Of a DNA stretch of 64,000 nucleotides, positions 53,384-62,553 are shown in pieces; the stretch's first letter is position 1, and the number at the start of each line of letters is the position of its first letter. The translations under genes and the position numbers were made by a program. Below the pieces are notes generated by a model. That model saw only the letters and a program-made list of their open reading frames with translations. It was not told the origin of the DNA and did not search any database. The DNA lies in the NCBI GenBank assembly GCA_963976055.1, contig CAXBJB010000007.1:263058-327057 (forward strand), written 5' to 3'. This DNA comes from UBA1479 sp963976055 (lineage in GTDB: Bacteria; Pseudomonadota; Alphaproteobacteria; Rhodospirillales; Casp-alpha2).

Positions 53384-54523
53384 ATGACCATCTATCTCGA
53401 CCATAACGCGACCACGCCGGTCCGGCCCGAAGCGGCCGAGGCCGTGGCCGCGGCGCTGACCGCGACGGGCAATCCGTCGTCGGTGCACGGCGCCGGCCGC
53501 CGGGCGCGCATGCTGGTCGAGAATGCGCGTGAACAGGTCGCGGCGCTGGTCGGTGCGCGGGCCGAGGACGTGATCTTTACCTCCGGCGGAACCGAGGCCA
53601 ACAACCTGGCCCTGGCCAATGCCCCGCAGGGCGGTGCCGAAGGGCCCGTGTTCGCCTCGGCGGTCGAACATGTGTCGGTCCTGGACGGCACCGACAACGT
53701 GATCCAGGTGCCCGTCGACGGCGACGGCGTGGTCGATCTGGCGGAACTGGGTGCCTGCTTGAAGGATGCGCTCAACCGGGTCGAGGGCGGGCGCGCCCTG
53801 GTGTCGGTGATGCTCGCCAACAACGAGACCGGGGTGATCCAGCCCATCGCGCGCATCGCCGAATTGGCGGCGGAATACGACGCCGTGTTCCATTGCGACG
53901 CGGTTCAGGCGGCGGGCAAGCTGGCCATCGATTTCCCCGCCCTGGGTGTCCATATGATGACCCTGTCGGCGCATAAGATCGGCGGTCCGCCGGGCATCGG
54001 CGCCCTAATTGTCGCGCCCGGCCATCAGGCCACGGCGGCGATCCGCGGCGGCGGGCAGGAACGCTCACGCCGAGGCGGCACGGAAAACGTGCCGGGCATC
54101 GCCGGCTTCGGCCGTGCGGCCGAGGCGGCCAAGGCCGACGTCAACCGTCTGCAGGGCCTGGCCGGCCTGCGCGACCGCATGGAGGCCGAGATCACGGCCG
54201 CCGCATCGGACACCAAGATTTTCGCCAAGGATCGCGACCGCCTTGCGACGACAAGCTGCCTGACCATGCCGGGCGTGTCGTCGGAGACCCAGGTCATGGC
54301 CTTCGACCTGGCCGGAATCGCGATCAGCGCCGGGGCGGCTTGTTCGTCCGGCAAGGTGGCGCCCAGCCATGTGCTGACGGCCATGGGCGTGGACGAAGAC
54401 GACTTGAAATCGGCCATCCGGGTCAGCCTGGGATGGACCACGACCGTAGACGACATTGACACATTCACCGCCGCCTGGAAGGGCCTTCATGCCCGTATCG
54501 GCGGGGGCAGCCTGGCTGCCTGA
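53384..54523 (+). CDS. Second cysteine desulfurase (NifS/IscS-type, short form)
   Basis: The product has 379 residues of PLP fold type I. The PLP Lys is in TLSAHKIGGPPGIGA, and the catalytic Cys is in ISAGAACSSGKVAPSHVL. It begins MTIYLDHNATTPVRPEA. Compared with the IscS encoded next door it is shorter and lacks the C-terminal tail (SPLWDM...EGIDISSIEWA) that contacts IscU. It may therefore donate sulfur to another acceptor. It is 28 bases after iscR and in the same operon. Confidence 0.92.
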   Translation: MTIYLDHNATTPVRPEAAEAVAAALTATGNPSSVHGAGRRARMLVENAREQVAALVGARAEDVIFTSGGTEANNLALANAPQGGAEGPVFASAVEHVSVLDGTDNVIQVPVDGDGVVDLAELGACLKDALNRVEGGRALVSVMLANNETGVIQPIARIAELAAEYDAVFHCDAVQAAGKLAIDFPALGVHMMTLSAHKIGGPPGIGALIVAPGHQATAAIRGGGQERSRRGGTENVPGIAGFGRAAEAAKADVNRLQGLAGLRDRMEAEITAAASDTKIFAKDRDRLATTSCLTMPGVSSETQVMAFDLAGIAISAGAACSSGKVAPSHVLTAMGVDEDDLKSAIRVSLGWTTTVDDIDTFTAAWKGLHARIGGGSLAA

Positions 54524-54563
54524 CGCAGTAACAAGACGACGACACCTGGAAGGAATTGACGCT

Positions 54564-55829
54564 ATGAGCGCCATGACAACACAAGAAAAGCACGAACTTC
54601 CGCACACGCTGAAGAACCGGAAAGCGCCCATCTATCTGGATTACCAGGCGACGACGCCGACCGATCCTCGGGTGGTGGAAAAGATGCTGCCGTTCTTCTC
54701 CGAACAGTTCGGCAACCCGCATTCGCGCAGCCATTTCTACGGCTGGGAAGCGGAAGACGCGGTCGAGATCGCGCGCGAACAGGTCGCCTCGATCATCGGC
54801 GCCAATCCGAAGGAAGTGATCTTCACCTCGGGTGCGACGGAATCCAACAACCTGGCGATCAAGGGCGTTGCGCATTTCTACAAGGAAAAGCGCAATCACA
54901 TCGTGACTGTGGTGACTGAACATAAATGCGTGCTCGACAGCTGCCGCCACCTGGAACAGGAAGGCTTCGAGGTCACCTATCTGCCGGTCAAGGAAAACGG
55001 TCTGATCGACCTGGACGTGCTGCGCGAAACGGTCACCGACAATACCTCCATCGTGTCCGTCATGGGCGTGAACAACGAAATCGGCGTGATCCAGCCCCTG
55101 AAGGAAATCGGCGCCATCTGCCGCGAGAAGGGGGCCTTCTTCCACACCGACTGCGCCCAGGCGGTGGGCAAGATTCCACTCGACGTGGAAGACATGAACA
55201 TCGACCTGATGTCGATCTCGGGCCACAAGATTTACGGCCCCATGGGCATAGGCGCCCTTTATGTGCGGCGCCGCCCGCGGGTTCGTCTGGTGCCGATGAT
55301 CAACGGCGGCGGTCAGGAACGCGGCATGCGCTCGGGCACCCTGCCGACGCCGCTGTGTGTCGGCCTGGGCGAAGCCTGTGCCATCGCGGAAAAGGAAATG
55401 GGTGCCGAGAACGAGCGCCTGCGCCGTCTGCGCGACCGCATGTACCAGTCGATCGTCGGCCGCCTGCCGGAAGTCTACCTGAACGGCGACATGGATCAGC
55501 GCATCCCGGGCAACCTGAACATCTCCTTCGCCTTCGTCGAGGGCGAGGGCCTGATGATGGGCATCAAGGATTTGGCCGTGTCATCGGGTTCGGCCTGCAC
55601 CTCGGCCTCGCTGGAGCCCAGCTACGTGCTGCGGGCGCTCGGCGTCGAGGTCGAAATGGCCCATACCTCGCTCCGCATCGGCTTCGGCCGCTTCACGACG
55701 GAGGAAGAGGTCGATGAAGCCGTGGAATGCATCATCCGCGAGGTCGAACGCCTGCGGGAAATGAGCCCGCTTTGGGACATGCACAACGAGGGGATCGACA
55801 TCTCCTCCATCGAATGGGCGGAACATTGA
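54564..55829 (+). CDS. iscS: Cysteine desulfurase IscS
   Basis: The protein is 421 residues from ATG 54564, behind GGAAGGA. The PLP Lys is in SISGHKIYGPMGIGALYVR, the catalytic Cys loop is AVSSGSACTSASLEPSYVLR, and the IscU-contact tail is LREMSPLWDMHNEGIDISSI. These features match E. coli IscS closely. It delivers persulfide sulfur to IscU and, by known pathways, to MnmA, which is encoded at 62554 in this window. Confidence 0.96.
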   Translation: MSAMTTQEKHELPHTLKNRKAPIYLDYQATTPTDPRVVEKMLPFFSEQFGNPHSRSHFYGWEAEDAVEIAREQVASIIGANPKEVIFTSGATESNNLAIKGVAHFYKEKRNHIVTVVTEHKCVLDSCRHLEQEGFEVTYLPVKENGLIDLDVLRETVTDNTSIVSVMGVNNEIGVIQPLKEIGAICREKGAFFHTDCAQAVGKIPLDVEDMNIDLMSISGHKIYGPMGIGALYVRRRPRVRLVPMINGGGQERGMRSGTLPTPLCVGLGEACAIAEKEMGAENERLRRLRDRMYQSIVGRLPEVYLNGDMDQRIPGNLNISFAFVEGEGLMMGIKDLAVSSGSACTSASLEPSYVLRALGVEVEMAHTSLRIGFGRFTTEEEVDEAVECIIREVERLREMSPLWDMHNEGIDISSIEWAEH

Positions 55830-55889
55830 TCCGCCCCCAAACGACCACAATAACCAACTAAAATAAGTTCTTAGGAACAGGAGACTAAA

Positions 55890-56273
55890 ATGGCCTACAG
55901 CGAAAAAGTCATCGACCATTACGAAAAGCCGCGCAACGTCGGCACGCTGGACAAGAACGACACCAGCGTCGGCACCGGCTTGGTGGGCGCGCCCGCCTGC
56001 GGCGACGTCATGAAGCTGCAGATCAAGGTCTCGGAGGACGGCATCATCGAGGACGCCAAGTTCAAGACCTTCGGCTGCGGTTCGGCCATCGCCTCGTCAT
56101 CGCTCATCACCGAATGGGTGAAGGGCAAGACCATCGAGGAAGCTGGCTCGATCAAGAACACCCAGATCGCCGAGGAACTGGCTCTGCCGCCGGTCAAGAT
56201 CCATTGCTCCGTGCTCGCGGAGGACGCCATCAAGGCGGCGATCTCCGACTACAAGACCAAGAAGGGCGCTTGA
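55890..56273 (+). CDS. iscU: Iron-sulfur cluster scaffold IscU
   Basis: The product has 127 residues with three conserved cluster Cys: GAPACGDVMKLQ (with the regulatory Asp), FKTFGCGSAIASSS and PPVKIHCSVLAEDA. The HscA-binding LPPVK motif is present in that last stretch. IscU assembles [2Fe-2S] and [4Fe-4S] clusters using sulfur from IscS. Confidence 0.97.
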   Translation: MAYSEKVIDHYEKPRNVGTLDKNDTSVGTGLVGAPACGDVMKLQIKVSEDGIIEDAKFKTFGCGSAIASSSLITEWVKGKTIEEAGSIKNTQIAEELALPPVKIHCSVLAEDAIKAAISDYKTKKGA

Positions 56274-56357
56274 TCCGATCCGCCGGAACGGCAGGGGGCG
56301 CTTGCCTCCTGTGCGCCGGCGGGGTTAAGCAAGGGTCCAGAACAGAAGCAGGCGACC

Positions 56358-56699
56358 ATGACTGAACGACCGCAAATGATGACCATCACGGATCAGGCCG
56401 CAGAGCGCGTGAAAGCGCTTTTGGCCAGCCGTGGAAAGCCGTCCGCCGGGGTGCGCATCGGCATCCGGACGAAGGGCTGTTCGGGCATGTCCTATACCCT
56501 CGAGTTCGCGGACGAAAAGAACGAGTTCGACGAAATCGTCGAGGACAAGGGCGTGCGCGTCTTCATCGATCCCAAGGCCACCATGTTCATCATCGGCACC
56601 CAGATGGACTTCGTGGAGGACAAGCTGGAATCCGGCTTTACCTTTGAGAACCCGAACGAAAAGGGGCGCTGCGGCTGCGGCGAGTCGTTCCACGTGTGA
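56358..56699 (+). CDS. iscA: A-type iron-sulfur carrier IscA
   Basis: The product has 113 residues. The three cluster Cys are in TKGCSGMSYTLEF and CGCGESFHV, the A-type pattern. VFIDPKATMFIIGTQMDFVE is typical. It carries clusters or iron to target proteins. It lies 84 bases after iscU. Confidence 0.94.
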   Translation: MTERPQMMTITDQAAERVKALLASRGKPSAGVRIGIRTKGCSGMSYTLEFADEKNEFDEIVEDKGVRVFIDPKATMFIIGTQMDFVEDKLESGFTFENPNEKGRCGCGESFHV

Positions 56700-56726
56700 T
56701 CGCCCGCCCGGGAGCGGTCCCGGCGC

Positions 56727-57434
56727 ATGAATGCAACTTCGGAATATTCGGCGAAAAGGAAAGTGACGCTGGTGCAAGCGAGAGCAGACGGCGCGGCCCG
56801 ACGTGATGCCACAGAGGTCCCCGAAGAACGGATCGTCGAGGCCTGCTGGTCCTGTCAGGGGCCGGTGGCGGCGGGCGAACCTTTCTGCACAAGCTGCAAG
56901 GCCGTGCAACCGCCCGGTCAGGCGGACCACTTCCAACGCTTGGGCCTGCCGCGCGGGTTCGAGATCGATACGGCGGCGCTTGAGGCGTCCTATTTCCGAA
57001 TGCAACGCCTGTTGCATCCCGACCGTTTCGCCACCCGTACGCCCAAGGAGAAGACCCTGAGCCAGCAACAGGCGACCAGCCTTAACGATGCCTACGAGAC
57101 CCTGAAGGACCCTCTGGACCGCGCCGTGTATTTGGCGCACCTAAAGGGCCTGGACGTGCTGAAGGAAGGCTGCAACACGCTGAGCGATCCGGTGATCCTG
57201 ATGGAAGCCATGGAAATGCGCGAGGCCCTGGCCGAGGCGGAAACCGCCGATGACCTGAGCGCCATGACGAAGCATACCCAGGGCGAGATCGCCGACTGTG
57301 AAAGCGAACTGTCCGGCGCCTTTGCCGCCGACGACCTGGACAAGGCGGCGGCCCTGATCACACGCCTGAAATACCTGCGCAAGCTGGCCGACGACACGCG
57401 CGCCCGCCGCGCCGAGCTGCGGGGAAGAGCCTGA
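56727..57434 (+). CDS. hscB: Co-chaperone HscB with N-terminal zinc-ribbon-like segment
   Basis: The product has 235 residues. The J-domain carries HPD (Met-rich helix then LLHPDRFATR, residues 97-99), and the C-terminal helical bundle is the IscU-binding part. Residues 40-57 add CWSC...CTSC, a tetracysteine metal site not present in E. coli HscB (171 residues) but typical of mitochondrial HSCB/HSC20 and of some bacterial homologues. It brings IscU to HscA. It starts 27 bases after iscA and ends 3 bases before hscA. Confidence 0.93.
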   Translation: MNATSEYSAKRKVTLVQARADGAARRDATEVPEERIVEACWSCQGPVAAGEPFCTSCKAVQPPGQADHFQRLGLPRGFEIDTAALEASYFRMQRLLHPDRFATRTPKEKTLSQQQATSLNDAYETLKDPLDRAVYLAHLKGLDVLKEGCNTLSDPVILMEAMEMREALAEAETADDLSAMTKHTQGEIADCESELSGAFAADDLDKAAALITRLKYLRKLADDTRARRAELRGRA

Positions 57435-57437
57435 GCC

Positions 57438-59378
57438 ATGGCGCTGTTGCAGATTCACGAGCCCGGCGAAACCCCGGCTCCCCACGAAGGCGATGCGAAC
57501 GTCGCCGTCGGCATCGACCTGGGCACGACCAATTGTGTGACCGCGGTGTCCGTCGACGGCAAGCCCGAAGTTCTGCGTGACGAGGACGGGCAGGCCCTGG
57601 TGCCTTCCGTCGTCGCCTATGCGCCTGACGGCTCACCCATCGTCGGCGGGTTGGCGAAAAGCCTGATCGCCATGCGCCCGGACAGCGTCGTCAGTTCCAT
57701 CAAACGCCTGATGGGCCGCGGCATCGGCGACATCAAGGCCGTGGCCGGGCACTTGCCGTTCCAGGTCGAGCCATCGGAAGACGGTGCCGCCATGGTGCGC
57801 ATCAACGTCGGCGGCCGCAAGCTGACGCCGGTGGAGATTTCCGGCCATATCCTGACGGCCCTGAAGGAACGGGCCGAAGGCGTGCTTGACCGCGAGGTCA
57901 CCCGCGCCGTCATCACCGTGCCCGCCTATTTCGACGACGCGGCGCGGACGGCGACCAAGGATGCGGCCCGCCTGGCGGGACTCGAGGTTCTGCGCCTGGT
58001 CAACGAGCCCACGGCGGCGGCGCTGGCCTACGGCCTGGATAAAGAGGCCGAGGGCCTTTACGCCGTTTACGACCTGGGCGGCGGCACCTTCGATATCTCG
58101 CTGCTGCGCATGGAAAAGGGCGTGTTTCAAGTTCTGGCGACAAGCGGCGACGCGGCGCTTGGCGGCGACGATTTCGACCACGCCATCGCCGAACATTTCC
58201 TCAAGGACTGGACCGGCGAAACGCCGGGTGCGGGCGCCGTCAAGCAGGCTATCGCCATCGCCCGTCAGGTCAAGGAAGACCTGAGCACGGCCGAAGGCGG
58301 CACCTGGGCGCTGGAATTGGGCGGCGAGCAGCAGTCGTTCTCCCTCGACCGCAGGGCCTTCGAATCCCTCATCGCCCCCCTGGTCGCGCGCACGCTGCGC
58401 ATCTGCGAGGACGTGCTGGACGACGCCGAGGTCACGGCGGACGACGTCAAGGGTGTGGTCCTCGTCGGCGGCTCGACCCGCGTCCCCCTGGTTCGTCAGA
58501 AGGTCGCCGAGCTGTTCGGGCGCGAACCCTTGGCCGACATCGATCCGGATGAAGTGGTCGCCGTGGGTGCCGCGCTGCAGGCCGAGGCCTTGACCGTCGG
58601 CTCGGACACTCTGTTGCTCGATGTCACGCCCCTGTCGCTCGGCATCGAGACCATGGGTGGGCTGACGGAAAAGATCATTCCCCGCAACACGCCGATCCCC
58701 GTGGCCAAGGCCCAGGAGTTCACGACCTATCAGGACGGCCAGACCGCCATGGCCGTGCATGTGGTCCAGGGCGAGCGTGAAATGGTCGACCAAAACCGAT
58801 CTCTGGCCCGCTTCACCCTGCGCGGCATCCCGCCCATGGTCGCCGGGGCCGCACGTATCCGAGTGACCTATGCGGTGGACGCCGACGGCCTGATGACCGT
58901 CAGTGCCCGCGAGGAAGCCACCGGCGTCGAGCAGAGCATCGAGGTCAAACCGTCCTACGGTTTGTCCGAGGACGAGATGTCGCAGATGCTTTACGACAGC
59001 ATGAAGAACGCCAAGGAAGACATGACCCAGCGCCTGATCGCCGAGGCGCGGGTCGAGGCCGGGCGCGCCGTGGGCGCGGTCAAGGCGGCGATGGAGGTTG
59101 ACGGCGACCTTCTGGAAGACGGTGAGCGCGCGGAGATCATGGCGCTGCTGTCGGCCACGGAGGCGGCGATCGCCGGCGACGACCGCGACACCATCAACGG
59201 CGCGGTCGAGAAACTGGAAGAAGGCACCCGACTCTTCGCCGAAAAACGAATGGACCGCGGCATTCGCGCGGCCCTGCGCGGCGTCGACGTCGACCGCCTG
59301 GATGAGGCCGCCCACGAACGGGACGACGTGGCGCGCGATTACAACCATGCGCGCAAGTCCGCCGACGTCGGCGATTGA
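57438..59378 (+). CDS. hscA: Iron-sulfur chaperone HscA (Hsp70 family)
   Basis: This 646-residue Hsp70 has the N-terminal ATPase motif VAVGIDLGTTNCVTAVSVDG, further ATPase segments VYDLGGGTFDISLLRMEKG and VVLVGGSTRVPLVRQKV, and the substrate-binding domain containing LLLDVTPLSLGIETMGGLTE. With HscB it releases clusters from IscU. The next gene, fdx, follows after 23 bases. Confidence 0.96.
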   Translation: MALLQIHEPGETPAPHEGDANVAVGIDLGTTNCVTAVSVDGKPEVLRDEDGQALVPSVVAYAPDGSPIVGGLAKSLIAMRPDSVVSSIKRLMGRGIGDIKAVAGHLPFQVEPSEDGAAMVRINVGGRKLTPVEISGHILTALKERAEGVLDREVTRAVITVPAYFDDAARTATKDAARLAGLEVLRLVNEPTAAALAYGLDKEAEGLYAVYDLGGGTFDISLLRMEKGVFQVLATSGDAALGGDDFDHAIAEHFLKDWTGETPGAGAVKQAIAIARQVKEDLSTAEGGTWALELGGEQQSFSLDRRAFESLIAPLVARTLRICEDVLDDAEVTADDVKGVVLVGGSTRVPLVRQKVAELFGREPLADIDPDEVVAVGAALQAEALTVGSDTLLLDVTPLSLGIETMGGLTEKIIPRNTPIPVAKAQEFTTYQDGQTAMAVHVVQGEREMVDQNRSLARFTLRGIPPMVAGAARIRVTYAVDADGLMTVSAREEATGVEQSIEVKPSYGLSEDEMSQMLYDSMKNAKEDMTQRLIAEARVEAGRAVGAVKAAMEVDGDLLEDGERAEIMALLSATEAAIAGDDRDTINGAVEKLEEGTRLFAEKRMDRGIRAALRGVDVDRLDEAAHERDDVARDYNHARKSADVGD

Positions 59379-59401
59379 CGGAACGAGGAACGAAAAAAAC
59401 C

Positions 59402-59752
59402 ATGACCAAGATGTTCAAGATGACCTTCGTGCTGCCCGACGGCACGCCCAAGGAAGTCGACGCGCCGGAGGGCCTGTCCGTCCTTGAGGTCGCGCACCGT
59501 AACGGCATCGACCTGGAGGGGGCCTGCGAAGGCTCGCTGGCCTGCTCGACCTGCCATGTGATCGTCGATCAGAGCTACTTCGACAAGCTGGACGAACCCA
59601 GCGAGAACGAAGAGGATATGCTCGACTTGGCGTTCGGCCTGACCCATACCTCGCGCCTCGGCTGCCAGATCGTCATGAGCGAAGAACTGGATGGCCTCAA
59701 GGTGACGTTACCGAAGGCGACCCGCAACATGATGGTCGACCGGAAAGTTTAA
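59402..59752 (+). CDS. fdx: Isc [2Fe-2S] ferredoxin
   Basis: The protein is 116 residues from ATG 59402, with GAGGAAC upstream. The adrenodoxin-type Cys pattern is visible: CEGSLACSTCHVIV and, later, SRLGCQIVMSEELDGL. It supplies electrons for cluster assembly. A longer in-frame start at 59375 is just after the hscA stop but has no better ribosome site. Confidence 0.95.
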   Translation: MTKMFKMTFVLPDGTPKEVDAPEGLSVLEVAHRNGIDLEGACEGSLACSTCHVIVDQSYFDKLDEPSENEEDMLDLAFGLTHTSRLGCQIVMSEELDGLKVTLPKATRNMMVDRKV

Positions 59753-59766
59753 GGGAGGGAACGGCC

Positions 59767-59967
59767 ATGGGACTGCGCTGGACCGACACCGTCGACATCG
59801 CCATCGAACTGGAAGAGGCCCATCCCGACGCGGACGTGGTCAATCTGCGGTTCACGGACCTGTGGAAATGGGTTCAGGAACTGCCGGGTTTCGACGATGA
59901 CCCGCAAAAATCCAACGAGAAGGTCCTGGAGGCCATCCAGATGGCCTGGCTTGACGAGCGGGACTGA
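59767..59967 (+). CDS. iscX: IscX
   Basis: This 66-residue acidic helical protein matches IscX: GLRWTDTVDIAIELEEAHPD, LRFTDLWKWVQELPGFDDDP and LEAIQMAWLDERD. IscX binds IscS and moderates iron delivery. It ends the operon, 3 bases short of the convergent histidine-kinase stop. A short imperfect inverted repeat (59958-59978) spans both stops and may terminate both. Confidence 0.95.
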   Translation: MGLRWTDTVDIAIELEEAHPDADVVNLRFTDLWKWVQELPGFDDDPQKSNEKVLEAIQMAWLDERD

Positions 59968-59970
59968 CCG

Positions 59971-61623
59971 TCAGCCGCTTTCCATGATCCGAAGCCGCGC
60001 CGGCGGAAAGCGGATGGTGACCGCCGTGCCCTTGCCGGGGACGCTGTCCAATTCCAACGTCCCGTCGTGCATTTCCGTCAGGTTCTTGACCAGCGGCAAT
60101 CCCAGGCCGACGCCCTTGAAGCGTCGTGCAAAGGGGCCTTCGGCCTGGCCGAAGGGGCTCAGGACCTTTTCCCGGTCCTTTTCTGCGATGCCGATGCCCG
60201 TATCGGAAACCCGGACGAGCAGGCCGCCCTCGGCGGTCTTTTCAAGATCGACCCGCACCGTGCCGTCGTCGGGCGTGAACTTGATCGCGTTCGACATCAG
60301 GTTGATGACGATCTGACGCAACCGCCGTTCGTCGCCCATGAACGGAGGCATCGCTGTCAGGTGGGATTCCAGGGTGATGTTCGCCTGTTTGGCCTCTTCC
60401 TCCATCAGGGTGATGCAGGCTTTGACCGCGGCGCCGATGTCGAAAAGTTCTTCTTGGAACTGCACCTCGCCGGCCTCGATCAGGGAAATATCCAGTACGT
60501 CGTTGATCAATTCCAGCAGATGGCGGCCCGACTGTTTGATATTGGCGATATATTCGGCGTATTTCTCGTTGCCCAGGGGGCCGAGGGTGCCCATGCCGAT
60601 AAGTTCCGAATATCCGATGATCGAATTTAGCGGCGTGCGGAACTCGTGGCTCATGTTGGCGAGGAATTCGGTCTTGGCGCGGTTGGCGCGTTCGGCCACG
60701 TCCTTGGCCCGGGCCAGGTCCCGTTCCGCGCGCCATTGCTTGGTGATGTTGCGCCCTGTGCCTCGGTAACCCTTGAAGGCACCGTCCTTGTCGTAGACGG
60801 GCTTGCCGCTGATCGCCAGATAGTTGATCTCCCCGTCGGGGCGGACGCGGGAATGGATGAAGTCGCGGAACGAGCGATGGGCCTCCAGGTCGGCGATATG
60901 GCTTTTCCAGGGTTCCTCGTCCGGGTTGTCCCACAGGGTTTCCCTGCGCGACCGGCCCAGCAGTTGTTCGGGGCGCACGCCCGACGCCCAATAGAAGCGG
61001 TCGGAGAAATAGGAAAACCGCAAGTTAGCGTCCATTTCCCACAGCCAGTCCTGGGACGCCTCGGCGAAATCACGGAACCGTTCCTCGTTTTCGCGCAGCG
61101 CCGTGGTGACGGCGATCCATTCGCTGATGTCGCGGCGGATGGTCAGGATGCCGCCGTCCTGCAGGCGGTACTCCATGAGCTCGTACCAGGTTCCGTTGGA
61201 AAACCGATGGGCCGGCAGGCCCATGGCGTTGCGGTGACGGTCCAGGCGGATGCGAATGAATTCCTCCTCGCGGCCGATCGCCTGATCGATCAGGCCGCGG
61301 TCCGTATGGGCGCGGACAAGGTCCCCGAACACAACGCCCGGGACATAGAGCGCCTTTAGATCCTCGGGCAGGTGTCGCAGGTAGGCCTTGTTGACGAAAA
61401 CCAGGCGGTCCTCGGCGTCGTAGACCACGACCCCGTCATCGACCCGTTCCAGGGCGTCGATCAGGGCGGGGACGGCGTGATCGACGGGACCGCCCATGGA
61501 CGACAGTGGGATGTTTTCCGAATTGGCACGGGCGCGCAATTGCGCAAGTTCGGTCTCCAGGGCCTCGACCCTGGCGATCAGCGCGTTTTTTGTCAGGCTC
61601 CGGAGCTCATTCTTCCCTGGCAT
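59971..61623 (-). CDS. PAS-domain sensor histidine kinase
   Basis: The product has 550 residues with no membrane span or signal peptide. A short coiled coil (about 8-35) leads to two PAS domains (about 55-170 and 180-300; the first near GVVVYDAEDRLVFVNKAYLR, the second with RFSYFSDRFYWASGVRPEQL). The HisKA box is NMSHEFRTPLNSIIGYSEL, with the phosphorylated His at 326. The ATPase has N, G1 and G2 boxes: NLMSNAIKFTP, VSDTGIGIAE and KGVGLGLPLVKNL. No response regulator is adjacent, so the partner is unknown. Confidence 0.93.
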   Translation of the reverse strand: MPGKNELRSLTKNALIARVEALETELAQLRARANSENIPLSSMGGPVDHAVPALIDALERVDDGVVVYDAEDRLVFVNKAYLRHLPEDLKALYVPGVVFGDLVRAHTDRGLIDQAIGREEEFIRIRLDRHRNAMGLPAHRFSNGTWYELMEYRLQDGGILTIRRDISEWIAVTTALRENEERFRDFAEASQDWLWEMDANLRFSYFSDRFYWASGVRPEQLLGRSRRETLWDNPDEEPWKSHIADLEAHRSFRDFIHSRVRPDGEINYLAISGKPVYDKDGAFKGYRGTGRNITKQWRAERDLARAKDVAERANRAKTEFLANMSHEFRTPLNSIIGYSELIGMGTLGPLGNEKYAEYIANIKQSGRHLLELINDVLDISLIEAGEVQFQEELFDIGAAVKACITLMEEEAKQANITLESHLTAMPPFMGDERRLRQIVINLMSNAIKFTPDDGTVRVDLEKTAEGGLLVRVSDTGIGIAEKDREKVLSPFGQAEGPFARRFKGVGLGLPLVKNLTEMHDGTLELDSVPGKGTAVTIRFPPARLRIMESG

Positions 61624-61731
61624 AATGGCCTCTTAGACCTGCATCGGGCCGAATTCGTATGTAACCTATTTGCAGACCGAATGACATAGACTGATAGTGC
61701 AGGTCGACGTTCCAGTTGATGAGGGGATTTC

Positions 61732-62499
61732 ATGTCGCTAAGCGAGACCATGTTGTTCAACACGTCCATTCCAGTGCTGGACGCCCTGGCGCTTGCCTGG
61801 TTTCTTGCCGGGGCGGCGCTCTATACGATGCTTGCCGACCAGATCGCCTGGGGTAAGCGGCCCATGGCGGTGGTGCTGCACGATTACCGCCTGCGCTGGA
61901 TGGAACGCATGCTGGAGCGCGACAACCGCATGGCCGACGTGCAGATCGTCAATTCCTACATCCGCTCGGGCAGCCTGTTCATTTCCACCACGCTGTTGGT
62001 ATTGGCCGGGATTGTCGCCCTGCTGGGCCAGATCGAGGATCTGCGCGTCATCATCCATGACGTGTCCATGGCGCAGCCGGCGTCTCGGCGGCTGATGGAA
62101 TTCCGCGTGTTCATCCTGGTCCTGGTGTTCGTCTATGCCTTTTTCAAGTTCGCCTGGTGCCTGCGCCAGTTCAATTACACCCTGGTCATGATCGGCGCCG
62201 CCCCCCATGCGGGACAATGCGACGCCGCCATCTCGGCCCAGTTCCCGCCCCGCGCGGCAACGATCCTGTCGCGCGCCCAGGACAACTTCAACCGGGGGCT
62301 CCGGTCCTACTACTTCGCCCTGGCGCTGCTGCCCTGGTTCATCCATCCGCTCATGCTGTTCGGCACCACGGTCTGGGTCCTGCTGGTGCTCTATCGCCGG
62401 GATTTCCGCTCCGTGACACTGAAGACCCTGGCGGAACTGGGCGCGGCCGACGACGCGGCGGCGGACACCAGGGCCCCGGGGACGCCACCGGCGCCCTAG
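61732..62499 (+). CDS. DUF599-family membrane protein
   Basis: This 255-residue protein has about four hydrophobic segments (ALALAWFLAGAALYTMLADQ; LFISTTLLVLAGIVALL; FRVFILVLVFVYAFFKFAW; LLPWFIHPLMLFGTTVWVLL). Conserved DUF599-like signatures are RLRWMERMLERDNRMADVQI and FNRGLRSYYFALALLPWF. The family occurs in proteobacteria and plants, and its function is unknown. Confidence 0.85.
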   Translation: MSLSETMLFNTSIPVLDALALAWFLAGAALYTMLADQIAWGKRPMAVVLHDYRLRWMERMLERDNRMADVQIVNSYIRSGSLFISTTLLVLAGIVALLGQIEDLRVIIHDVSMAQPASRRLMEFRVFILVLVFVYAFFKFAWCLRQFNYTLVMIGAAPHAGQCDAAISAQFPPRAATILSRAQDNFNRGLRSYYFALALLPWFIHPLMLFGTTVWVLLVLYRRDFRSVTLKTLAELGAADDAAADTRAPGTPPAP

Positions 62500-62553
62500 G
62501 CGCGTCCGTGCGGGTAGCTTGTTTCCCTCGGCGAAATCCCTATATTCCGCCCC

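Noticed and set aside
57633..59348. A 571-residue open frame on the minus strand
   Set aside because: It is antisense to hscA, which is unmistakable; composition is that of a shadow frame.
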